Shown: positions 1-8,459 of the stretch, piece after piece
Position numbering within the stretch: position 1 is the first letter of the stretch
How the letters are laid out: the number at the start of each line of letters is the position of its first letter
Assembly (NCBI GenBank): GCA_001430745.1
Contig: KQ481950.1
Coordinates: forward strand, 577,183 to 594,175
DNA: 16,993 bases
Source: Auxenochlorella pyrenoidosa
Lineage: Eukaryota; Chlorophyta; Trebouxiophyceae; Chlorellales; Chlorellaceae
Direction of reading: 5' to 3'
Notes under the pieces: generated by a model
The model's input: the letters and a program-made list of their open reading frames with translations, nothing else
What the model was told of the DNA's origin: nothing
Databases searched by the model: none
Made by a program: the position numbers and the translations under genes

Positions 1-629
1 GGCCCTGCCGGCGACGCGGCGGCAGCAGCGGCGGGCGGCGCCGACAAGCGGCGCAGCCCGCGGGGCCTCGTCCCGGCCAAGCCTGCGCTGAAGACGCGCC
101 AGGCAGAGGGCAATGGCGCGGAGCAGCCCCAGCGGCCGGCGTCGCCTGCATCCCTTGGCGAGTCGCAGCAGTACAGCAGAGCGCTCAGCTGGGCGGATAC
201 GCATGGCAAGGTGCGGGGGTGCACGGACATGCAGCTGTGTTGCGTTGCGAAGCAGAGCCGTGATGGGCTTGCGGAGCAGCATGCGTCAAGGGGAGGCGGG
301 CCCACCCGAGAGCCCGCCTCTTACGCGGGCCCAGCGCCGCCGCGCTACGCCAGCGAGCGCCATTCGCCCCCTGCACTCCCCCCTCGAGCCCCCTGAAGTC
401 CCCACCTCCACAGCACCCCTTGGCTGACGACCTCCCCCTGGCCTGCGTGCTCAGCTGTTGCAGTCTGCGCATGCAAGCGCCGGTCGACGCACCGCCCCGA
501 GCTGCCCCCACCCCCCACCCACCCCCCACCCCCCAGGCCATGCATCATGTGCACGAGTACCAGCCCTCGGAGCACGGCAGCGACAGCTTCACCAAGCGCA
601 GCTCCGGCTGCGGCTGCTGCGTGCAGTGA
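1..629 (+). CDS. 3' end of unidentified protein with CaaX-like C-terminus (partial)
   Basis: Two exons are visible: 1-210 (open from the window edge, frame 1) and 537-629 (stop TGA 627-629). The intron 211-536 starts GTGCGG after an AAG codon and ends in a C-rich tract plus CAG; the join is phase 0. The visible 100 residues begin with an Ala-rich, basic, probably disordered stretch (Lys-Arg-Arg-Ser-Pro and similar). They end in a more ordered-looking segment with SWADTHGK just before the junction and HVHEYQPSEH just after it, followed by a cysteine-rich end GCGCCVQ. The last four residues Cys-Cys-Val-Gln fit a CaaX prenylation box, and Gln at the last place usually favours farnesyl transfer. 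That would put the protein on a membrane, but this is inference. I do not recognise the family with certainty. The 5' part lies outside the window. Confidence 0.6.
211..536 (+). other. Intron of the left-edge gene, with C-rich acceptor tract
   Basis: GT at 211 and AG at 535-536 flank a region whose last 40 bases are almost pure C with scattered A and T (CCCCCACCC units). Removing it joins SWADTHGK to AMHHVHEYQPSEH in phase 0. Long open frames crossing it on both strands reflect base composition, not coding. Confidence 0.6.
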
Positions 630-1594
630 GGGGCGCGCCGCGGGGGCTGCGGGGCCGGTGCTTGGGCCACAGCTGCTGGTGGCTGAGCCAAGGTGTGAGC
701 TGGCGGCGTGCCGCGGCTGGGAGGACCACGGCCGCGGGATTTGCTGGCGCATGCCCCACAGCTTGCCCGCCAACCAGGTGCACCGCCCTGCACTGCACCA
801 GCCGCTGCCAAGCCTGCCTCGTCTCCCGCCGCCCATTGGCTTAGGCCCGCGCCCTGCAGCCGTTGCCTTTGCGGTCGCCGCTGCCTTCGCTGCTTGTGAC
901 GTGAGATGCCATGCATCCCTGCCTGCGCTCCCCCCAAGTTGGCCTGCTGCTGCATTCCTGTTTGGCCACCGCCCTGCTCCCTCCTCCCCTGACTTCTCCT
1001 CCGGATCCCGCAGTGGCCTTCAATTTTCCACGCGCTACCTGTCTTTTAAATTTTCTATGCGCTGCCTGCCTGACAGCAGCCAGCATGTCATTCAACTGGA
1101 AGGCTGCAAAGAGCCAAGTGAGGTGATGGAAGCGTGGGAGAGCAAAGCATGGAAGGGCAGCATGCAAGGGGGGACAATCAGAGGCTTGGGTTTGGGTTCA
1201 CAAAATTGCCAACAAGGCAGCATGGGGTGCCCGGTCGCTCATGAACCGGTGGCAGAAAGAATCAGGAGAGGGGCTGCAGACAGTGTGTGTATGGGGCAGA
1301 GGATGCGAGGGGGTGGCCCCCATGAATGAATGCTCGGCGTTGATACAGGGGAGGGCATGCATTCCAAGCTCGGCTATTGTACACAGGCCAAGGGTTGCAA
1401 CCTCCATGCAGGCAGCCATGCAGGCTGTCACAGCAGGGAGGAGTCGCTGGGATTGCTGGGTGCAGTCGTGGGCGGCAGGAAGCCTGCCGCTGGCAGGCGG
1501 CGGCGGGCGGCGTGCCACGCGGCGCCAGCAAGGCGCGCGGAAGTGGGCAGCACAGCCCAAGCTGGAGGGCGCCGGTGCCTCTGAGAGGAGGCAC
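630..1594. other. Convergent intergenic region, 965 bp
   Basis: This stretch lies between the stop of the left-edge + gene and the stop of the - strand carrier gene, so it should hold both 3' untranslated regions. Open frames run through it on both strands but show no family motif, repeat structure or consistent splice pattern. A slightly A/T-richer patch sits near 1020-1065. No RNA gene or mobile-element end was seen. Confidence 0.5.
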
Positions 1595-4381
1595 TCAGAG
1601 ATTGGTGGGGAGCGCCAGGGCAGACTTGAGGTAATCGTACAGCGTGAAGCCAAGGGCGGTGGCGGGGACCACCTGCAGGGGCGGCGGCGACGGGGCGGGG
1701 CGGCGTGGTGGGGGTGCGTAGCGGCGGCGCAGGCAGCACGCAGGCGGCACGCAGATAACAACAACTGGCAGTCTTGGCAGCCTTGGCAACGGACACACAC
1801 ACCAGTGCCCGAGCGCAGGCAAGGGGCCTGCACAGGCAAGAGGCACCCATCACTCATGTGCAGCATCAAGTGTACAGCCCCTAAAACTCGCCCCTGCCCG
1901 CATCATCAAGAGAGGAGCCAGGGGAAGGGAGCCAGGGCCCTTGCCTTTATGTAGTTGATGTGCAGGCCGGCGTACAGGCAGCGCCAGCCGTGCTGCCGCA
2001 CCAGGAGCGCCAGCGCCTGCGGCGTGGAGCGCAGGCTGAGCTGATGCGTCGCGCCGGCAGACAGCTGGCGCGCGGGGGAGCTGGCAGCGGCCTCTCGCAG
2101 CTTCAGGCCCTCGACCTGGGAGCATGGGCACAGGGGGAGGGCAGGCCAGGCATGTTCAAAGCAGGCGCAGGTACACAATCCGGTAAGCGGGGTGCACCTG
2201 GCGTGCGGGGGGGCGGGCGCGCAGCTTGCAGTCCCAGCCCTGAAGCCGCACAAAGAAAGGCCTCACCTGCATCTGGCGGCGCACCACATCCAGCGGGTAC
2301 GTCGCCGTCTGCGCCACCAGCCCCGCCAGCCCGCCAAACGCGAGCATGACGGGCACCGGCAGGCGCGGCCGGCCGTCCACACCGGTGCGCGAGAGGGCGC
2401 GTGGGTTGCTGTGATGGTACCACTGCGGGTGGCGACAGGGGACGAGGGGCGGGAGGGTTGAGGGGCGGGAGGGCAGCAGGCAAGGGCGTCCGCAGGCAAG
2501 CGGAGCAGGGAGGGCGAGCAACGCACAGGAAGCGAGTCGCTTGGGCGCAGCGCCAGGGTGCACCTCAACCAGAGGCTGGAAGACTTCGGTGTCAGCCCTC
2601 GCGAAAACAATCAAGTGTGCACCAGCCGGTAGCCGGCAGCGCTGCGCCCACCTGCTTCAGGTGCTGGTAGCACCAGAATTTCAGGCCGGCGTAGGGCAGT
2701 ATGCCGTACATGGAGGCACCCACGCCGTGGTACAGCCCCCGCAGGCCCTCCCGGCGGAACGTGCACGCCAGCACGCCGCGGATGGTATGCTCTGGGGCGC
2801 GCGTGGGGAGGTGCAGCAGGTGCAGCGCGCGCGCGCCCGGCGGCCCGCTGCCCCGCAGCCCGGCGCAGCTGCGCCGCGCCCCGACAGCTAGCGCCGATGG
2901 TGCGGCAGCCTGCATGCCTGCCGCCGCAGCCGCCAGCCCGCCGCCGGCGCCGCTACTGCAGCCGCGGCTGCTGGCCAGGGCCAGGCCGCCGTAGCGAGCT
3001 GCAACCTGCACTGGCAGGGGGCCGGGCGGCCGGCTGCTGGCCGCTGTTAGCGCCGCTGCGGGCGCGGGTGCTGGCGCCGGCGCAGGCAGGGCGGCTGCCC
3101 CAGCAGGGGCTGCGGTGGCCACTGTCAGCCCGGCTGCCCCGGCTTCTGTGCTGTATGCCAGCCGCGTCCTGACAAGGTCCAGAGGGTACGTGACAAGCAC
3201 GGCGCTGCCGCCTGCCGCCGCGCCGGCCAGCAGGTCTAGCAGCGGCGGCACGCGGTGCTCCTGCGGGGCGCGACAGCAGCAGCAACGAGTGGATCAACGG
3301 TGACGAATCTCGGAATCAAACCGATTAGCATGGACTCCCCTGTTGTGAACAGCGGCCTTGGTGCTTGATGGTGCTCGACAGCGCAGCTGGCAGGCGGAGG
3401 CACGCGCGGGCAGGCAGGCAGGCAGGCAGGGTACGAGAAGCAGCAGGCCAAGCAGGGAACACACGCAGTCCGTGCTGCACCGGGCCAGCAGGCCCGGCCA
3501 CGCCCCCCACCTGCGCTCCCAGCGCCCCGGCAGAGACCAGCAGCCGGCGGTAGTGCTCATAGGCCCAGTAGTGCACGGCGGCATAGGGCACGATGCGCAG
3601 GACGGAGGCGCCGTTGCCGCGGAAGAGGCCCGGCAGGCCCTCTGCAGGCGGGCAGGAGCGCGGGCAGGGCAGAAGGTCGTCGGCACAGCAATGGGCGCCT
3701 AGGTGTGATGATGCAGGCCTGGGGCGAGACAGGCAAGCGTGGACCGGTGCTTTGCGGAGCTGACGCGTGGTGTATAATGGAGAATCGAGGGGTGGCGCCT
3801 TGCCTGAGCGGTAGATGTGCGAGAGCGTCGGCCCCAGCGAGGCGTTGCGCAGCTTGCCCGTCTGCAGAGGGAATGGCAGCGGGCGGGTGAGGATCACCCA
3901 CAACGCAGCTCTCGGCGCCTGCCCTGCTGTTGGCGGGGTGTGAGCATTGCTTGCCAAGCCGTGCCATGCATGCACCGCAGCCCAGAGCAGCCCAGAGCAG
4001 CTCAAAGCACCTGGAAGAGGATCTTGCAGCGCTCCAGCGGCGCAATCGCCGACTTGGCGGTGGCGCCAGCCAGGCCGCCCGCCAGCAGCTCCTGCAGATG
4101 TGCGAAGCAGTGAGGAAATACATTGTGATCGCAGGCGGTCGTGCGGCAGAGGGCGAAGCTCAGGCGCTCAGGCAAGGCGGCTTCGGGTGTAGAAAGGGAA
4201 AGGAGCAGGCGTAAGGGATGCGGCACGGCACTGCGGCGGGCGGCGGCTGAGAAGGTGCAGGGCAGGAGGCAGTGAGAGCAGGGACACGCCAGGCAGCTTT
4301 GCTTATACCGTTGCTCACCTTGACGGGCACAGGTAGGCCGCGCAGGCGCTCTAAAGGGGCCTGCGAGCCCTGGCTGGCCAT
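1595..4381 (-). CDS. Mitochondrial carrier (SLC25), coenzyme A/adenine-nucleotide carrier type
   Basis: Eight exons on the - strand: 4319-4381, 4011-4091, 3804-3861, 3511-3641, 2652-3260, 2267-2422, 1945-2115, 1595-1672; 448 residues. All junction phases agree. The three carrier signatures P-x-D/E-x-x-K/R are present: PLERCK (39-44), PLDLVR (137-142) and PLDVVR (357-362). Typical tripartite features follow, such as [20 protein letters not shown] after the first and [11 protein letters not shown] after the second. The pattern fits the SLC25A42/Leu5/plant CoA-carrier subfamily, which exchanges CoA or 3',5'-ADP for adenine nucleotides across the inner mitochondrial membrane; the substrate is inferred. 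The family is usually 320-350 residues. The excess is a 120-residue Ala/Pro/Gly-rich insertion (148-267) in the second matrix loop. Introns 3 and 7 use GC donors. The ATG at 4381 is chosen because it opens exon 1 close to helix 1; an upstream in-frame start at 4588 is possible. Confidence 0.88.
1673..1944 (-). other. GC-AG intron (carrier intron 7)
   Basis: The exon ends HINYIK with AAG, followed directly by GCAAGG; the acceptor is CCCTGCAG. The joined protein [20 protein letters not shown] matches the usual carrier C-terminus, where NY-(V/I)-K-V-V-P is standard. No GT donor near this place keeps the frame and the family sequence. Confidence 0.85.
3409..3430. repeat. (GGCA)n microsatellite in a carrier intron
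   Basis: Five GGCA units plus GG, perfect, inside the intron between carrier exons 4 and 5 (3261-3510). Confidence 0.9.
3642..3803 (-). other. GC-AG intron (carrier intron 3)
   Basis: The exon ends SHIYRS plus one base, TCAG, followed by GCAAGG; the acceptor is CGCCTGCAG. Splicing gives [17 protein letters not shown], the expected carrier sequence with the split codon G/AG for Glu. No GT donor lies close enough to give this product. Confidence 0.85.
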
Positions 4382-4754
4382 AAAGGCGGCCTGTGCCTCT
4401 GCCGCTGAATTCAACAAGACCTGAGCAGCGGTTTCAACAGAGAGATAGAGCGAGAGGGCTAGGTGCTGAAAGACTCGAAGACTTGCGCGGCTGACTGTGC
4501 CGCTGTGTGACACTGGTAAACCCTGACCGTGCTTGAAAGCAGGGAAGAACTGGCAGGATGTGAAGGTAAGGTGCTGAAGGCTCAGCAACGTTCTTTGGCC
4601 ATGTTTTTTTTTTGCAAATGCAGGAACGCAGCACGCCCAGCTGGCGAACAGGCCCTTCAGGGACTATATCGTCCGGGACGCCATTGTAAAGTGATTGCGC
4701 AGTGATCAAAGATCACTTGCCGGCTTTCCCGCGCGCCAGGCTGGTTGCAAGCCG
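4382..4754. promoter_or_regulatory. Shared divergent promoter region, carrier (-) and sirtuin (+)
   Basis: The 373 bp between the two start codons point outward in both directions, so both promoters and 5' leaders must lie here unless extra upstream exons exist. It is less GC-rich than its surroundings, has a run of nine T near 4605-4613, and carries the palindrome at 4701-4717. The open frame above the carrier start (to 4588) could instead be a 5' leader. Confidence 0.6.
4701..4717. promoter_or_regulatory. Perfect palindromic element AGTGATC-AAA-GATCACT
   Basis: A 7-bp inverted repeat with a 3-bp spacer, ending 37 bp before the sirtuin ATG. The half-site GTGATC also occurs in the GTGATCGCA words elsewhere in the window. 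It looks like a dimeric regulator site, but the binding protein is unknown. Confidence 0.45.
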
Positions 4755-6595
4755 ATGGGCTCGCTGGCAGACTTCAAGGCGGCCTTGTCCTCTGCCAGGA
4801 ACATCGTGGTATTGACAGGTAGGCTGATGCAAAGGGTTTTGCAGACGGAGAGAGGCCTGCCAAGAGCTCAAGGGTTTTCACCGCCACTTGCTGGTTGCCT
4901 CGCCATGTGCAGCACAGTGGCATCCAGTGTCATATTGATGTTGCTGTGTTGCATCACTGGCATCCGCACAGTGTGCTAAGGCGAAGATTCCTTCCCTGCA
5001 TGCACCAGCAGGAGCGGGCGTGTCGGCGGAGAGCGGCATCCCCACGTTTCGCGGCGCCGGCGGCTTGTGGCGCAACTTCCCACCAGAGGCCCTGGCCACG
5101 CCACAGGCCTTTGTGCGCCGCCCGTCGCTAGTGTGGGAGTTCTACAGCTGGCGGCGGGAAGTTGTGGCGGCCTGCCAGCCTAGACGCGCACACCACGCCA
5201 TTGCAGCGCTGGAGCGCCGCATGGCAGGGGATGGCCACGGTGCAGGCTTCACTCTCGTCACGCAGAATGTGGGAGGCAGGGAGGAGGCAGGGAGGAGGCA
5301 GCTTCAGTGCCAAGTGCTGAGCGCCTGCAGGCCTGCCTGGTGCCTTGCAGAAGGCACAGCGCAGCAGCTCATACGTGACGTTTGCAGCTTCGACTTGTAG
5401 AGCACCCTCTTCCACACAATCTCTTAAGCTTGTGCCCCCTTGCTGCAGGTGGACCGCCTGCACCAGGCAGCGGGCTCTTCCCACATTATAGAGCTGCATG
5501 GCAGGTGGGGCAGCGGGCGCGGAGGAAAGGCGGGCATGCACTGCGTGCTGACTCATCAGCATGCGAGCCGTGTGGTGGTGCAGACCCTCCACATGTGCAA
5601 GTTCCTGCTGATTGCCCCACCTGAAACCACCCCCCGCAGCATCTGGGACGTTTGCCGCGTCGGGCGGGGCGGGCGCAAGGCCTCTCGCTGCTGGGAGGAC
5701 CGAAGGCAGCCGTTGTGCCCCGCCCTGGCCGGACGGGGCGCGCGCGATGGGGACGCCTCGCCGGCGGCAGACCTGCCGCCAGAGCTGCTGCCTCACGATG
5801 CAGAGGGCCACTTGCTGCGCCCAGGAGTAGTGTGAGCCAGCCAACCGGCTGCTCCCGCAAGCCGCAGGCAGCAGGGCCTTGCCTGCCCTGGCTGCTGCCG
5901 GTGGCAGCTGCATTGCCTGTGGCTCCGTAAACTGCAAGTGGTTGCAATTCCGTGCCCGTTGTGCTCGTGCCCATGCCTGGGTGGTGCTGCCCTGCCAGCA
6001 ACCAGAACTGTCCCTCTGTCACTTTTGCTCCGTGGGCAACTATTCATCAAAAGCTGCAGTTATCCAACATGCGGTGGCTCCCATGCAGCCGGCACAACTT
6101 GTCTAAGGCCCACACTCTCCCTTCTGTTCATCCTTGCAGCTGGTTCAACGAGCAGCTGGACCCTGCAGTGCTGGCCGCAGCGGAGGAGGCCACCGCAGGC
6201 TGCGACCTCTTCATCACAGCTGGCACCAGTGCGGTTGTCTACCCTGCTGGTGGGTGCAAGGCCTAGGCACAGGGGCCAGAGACGGTGCATGTGCCAGTAT
6301 GTTGCTCCGCAACTGACCGACCTGCCTCCTCGGGCACGCGATCATGCTGCTGTGGCCAGGGGAGACTCCCGCCGCTCCCCGCCCTGCAGCTGGCTTTGCG
6401 CAGGCGGCGGCCGCCAACGGAGCGACTGTCGCAGAGTTCAACCTTGAGTCCACTCCGCACGCCTCGTTCTGCAAGTTTGCCTTTCAAGGGAGGGCGGGTG
6501 ACCTGCTGCCAGCGGCCTTTGGAGTGGAGGCAGAGGTGGAGGTGGCGATGCGGGCGCAGCAGGCGGCAGCCAGGCAGCAGGGGGACGTGGGTTAG
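4755..6595 (+). CDS. SIRT5-like (class III) NAD-dependent protein deacylase
   Basis: Six exons: 4755-4818, 5012-5268, 5449-5504, 5640-5831, 6140-6249, 6390-6595; 294 residues, close to the family length. All phases match. Sirtuins use NAD to remove acyl groups from lysine. Seen motifs: [15 protein letters not shown] (22-36, NAD binding), TQNVDRLH (105-112), catalytic His124 in [19 protein letters not shown] and the late VAEFN. Y66-x-x-R69 in WEFYSWRRE matches the human SIRT5 Tyr102/Arg105 pair that selects succinyl, malonyl and glutaryl lysine. The zinc module is odd: only Cys131 matches the four zinc cysteines of SIRT5; Gly134 replaces the second, and the later pair is absent ([18 protein letters not shown] region). 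Other cysteines at 143 and 152 remain. Start chosen at the ATG opening [11 protein letters not shown]; extra upstream exons, for example a targeting peptide, cannot be excluded. Location in mitochondria or plastid is unknown. Confidence 0.9.
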
Positions 6596-7225
6596 GATTT
6601 GGAGTTCTCAGGATGATTTCCTTGCCACATAATCCATTTTCCTTTAATCTTATTTCCTTCAAGCACAGCATTGAGTTATGATCACAACAGAACATCTCAG
6701 AGAACAGACTGAAGTTGGGGAGCGACAAGGCGATGCGAGCAGGCAGCGTCCTGCAGCATGCAGCTGGAGGTGATGCGCGCAAACGAATAAGGCCCTTTCC
6801 GCACTCTTCCTCTTCGTCATTTCCGTACCTCGCCTACTCCACAATGCCTGAGCGTGCATGGGGCCGTGCCTCGAGGGAGCCTTGCTTCGGCGAAGACGCC
6901 GGCCAAAGCCCCGGAGCAGGGGCAATCGATGCCATTTACATTTTTCAAATTGTAGAAAAGTTTCAGCAAGCAGCGATCGCAGCACAACGGCCCGAACACC
7001 ACTGCCGACTGCTCCTGCCCCGCCACCGCTCGTCGCCTGCTTCCAACTGACGCAGCCTGGGCGGAGCACAAAATCCGAGAAGGCAAGACTGCCTTGATGT
7101 TCACTCGTTATCCAAGCCCGCCAAAGGCCAAACCTGGGAACGTGGCAGGAGCACCAGCTTGCGCACCGTGCCGAGTTAGGTGCTCCTGAGCAAGTGGTCA
7201 TGCAGCAAAGGAGGATACTCATGTT
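6596..7225. other. Intergenic region, sirtuin 3' UTR and RING-CH gene promoter
   Basis: Both flanking genes read to the right. The first 100 bases after the sirtuin stop are A/T-rich (near 6628-6665), as expected for a 3' UTR end. Another A/T patch lies near 6936-6962, followed by the palindrome-containing word GCGATCGCA at 6973-6981. I see no convincing coding exon; open frames here lack motifs. Confidence 0.5.
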
Positions 7226-8164
7226 ATGCAAACTCCAACCCCAACCCGGGCTGCAGAATCTGACTGCCAACATCAGAGAGCAGCAGGAATGCGCATCTCC
7301 CGCCAGCTTGCCGCCGGGCGCCTTGCTGCTGGTTCCGCCGCCAGCCTGGCGGCGCCTGCCCCGGCCCGCCGCAGCAGCCAGGACTCATCCAGCGGGGCAG
7401 AGGAGGAGGACTGCTGCTGGATCTGCCTGCAGGGCGGCTCTGGGGAAGCGCTGGAGCAGCCCTGCGGCTGCCCCCGCCTGTCGCACCGCTCCTGCCTGAG
7501 CCGGTGGCAGCTGCAGTCCGTGGGCAGGACGGAAGAGGCTGCATGCAGGTGCGCACGCAGCCAGGGGACTCTGACACAGCTCGCCATGAAGCATCAAAAA
7601 ATGCATCGTGTATAGGAGGGTGGACGGGCTGTTTGCAAACCCCAGCCCTGCCCGAAGCTCCAGGTGCCCATGTGCTGTGCCTCCTCATCTCCTCCCGCCC
7701 GCAGGTTTTGCGCGGCGCAGCTGCCCGCCTGGCAGGCGGCCTTTGAGCCCCTGCCCAAGGCGGAGCCCATCTTCACCATCGTGTGCGCTGGCCAGACCGT
7801 CAGCATGCCCATCCAGCCTGGCGAGGAGGGGCGGCGCGCCTTTGAGGAACGCATCCGCCAGCTATTTGGTCTGGGAGATGAGGAAATCTGCCTCACCTTT
7901 GGCTGCCGAGCGCCTGGCTCCCAAGACGAGGTGACGCTGCAGGGCAGCACCTGTTACGATGCTGCTGTGTTTTTGGCCAGCCTCAGCGCAGGCCAGCGCA
8001 AGCTAAGCCAGGACCAGCAGGCAGGGGCAGGCGCAAGGCAGGCGGCGGCGGCGGCGCAGGCGGCGGCGGCGGGGCAAGCGGCACCTGGGCGCGAGCAGGC
8101 GCCTACACAGCGGCGCGGCTCGCCCGCTTCTGTGCTGTCGGCTGTGCGCAGCCTCTTCTCCTGA
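7226..8164 (+). CDS. RING-CH (C4HC3) zinc-finger protein, probable E3 ubiquitin ligase
   Basis: Two exons, 7226-7548 and 7705-8164; 260 residues. The intron GT 7549 to AG 7704 splits an Arg codon and joins the last zinc pair, giving C-R-F-C. Zinc ligands fit RING-CH exactly: C64-x2-C67, C80-x-C82, H87-x2-C90, C107-x2-C110, with Trp at RWQLQ after the sixth ligand. MARCH-type RING-CH proteins usually have membrane helices after the finger; none is visible here. Residues about 125-205 instead form a compact domain (FTIVCAGQTVSMPIQPGEEG, then EERIRQLFGLGDEEICLTFGC, then EVTLQGSTCYDAAVFLASL), which I have the impression follows RING-CH fingers in plant and algal proteins; its strand/helix pattern suggests a ubiquitin-like fold (inference). 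The tail is Ala/Gln-rich from GGC repeats. ATG 7226 and 7289 are both possible starts. Confidence 0.85.
8040..8075. repeat. GGC-type trinucleotide repeat coding polyalanine
   Basis: Repeated GCGGCGGCG units inside the last exon of the RING-CH gene encode the Ala-rich tail (AAAAAQAAAA). Such tracts vary in length by slippage. Confidence 0.75.
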
Positions 8165-8459
8165 GCTGTGTTGCATACCCTTCTTCTTCAGTGCTTGTGG
8201 TGCTGGCGTCACCGTGCTGTGCGCAAGCTGTTTGTACATTCTTCAACACAAAATGTACAATAAGCATGCCTTTTGTTTCACCTTTCAAAACACCAGTGTG
8301 GCAAAAGAAGCTTTCAGATCTCTGCAGGCCAGCAATCCAGCTTAAGGGCGCCGGTGAGGCTGCAGCCGGCGTGCCGTCAGCCACAGCTGTTCGGGCATCC
8401 ATGCATTGTCCCCGCACACGTACCGCCCATGCGTCCTTCCAGCTGCCATAATGGCCAGC
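8165..8459. other. Convergent 3' UTR region
   Basis: It lies between the stop of the RING-CH gene (+) and the stop of the 77-residue gene (-). It holds the hairpin at 8232-8260 and an A/T-rich stretch at about 8230-8310. No coding content is supported. Confidence 0.55.
8232..8260. terminator. 9-bp hairpin TTGTACATT / AATGTACAA in shared 3' region
   Basis: Perfect 9-bp arms separated by 11 bases, 67 bp after the RING-CH stop codon. As the structure is symmetric it could act in transcripts from either strand. A role in 3'-end formation or RNA stability is inference. Confidence 0.4.

Noticed and set aside
547..1329. Long open frame of 260 codons on the + strand
   Set aside because: It overlaps the real last exon in another frame, has no domain-like segments, and runs through a convergent 3' region; GC-rich DNA produces such frames by chance.
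2792..3005. Possible intron inside the large carrier exon (GT 3005 to AG 2792)
   Set aside because: Its 214-bp length would shift the frame into the following conserved carrier helix.
4160..4588. N-terminal extension of the carrier from an upstream in-frame ATG
   Set aside because: The frame is open, but the added residues are not carrier-like and the region must hold the divergent promoter; kept only as an alternative.
5269..5400. Read-through of sirtuin exon 2 to a stop at 5400
   Set aside because: It would lose VDRLH and the catalytic His; splicing at AAT/GTGGGA restores the family sequence in phase.
5128..5937. 269-codon open frame antisense to the sirtuin
   Set aside because: It crosses sirtuin exons and introns alike with no motif; it is a composition shadow of the sirtuin exons on the other strand.
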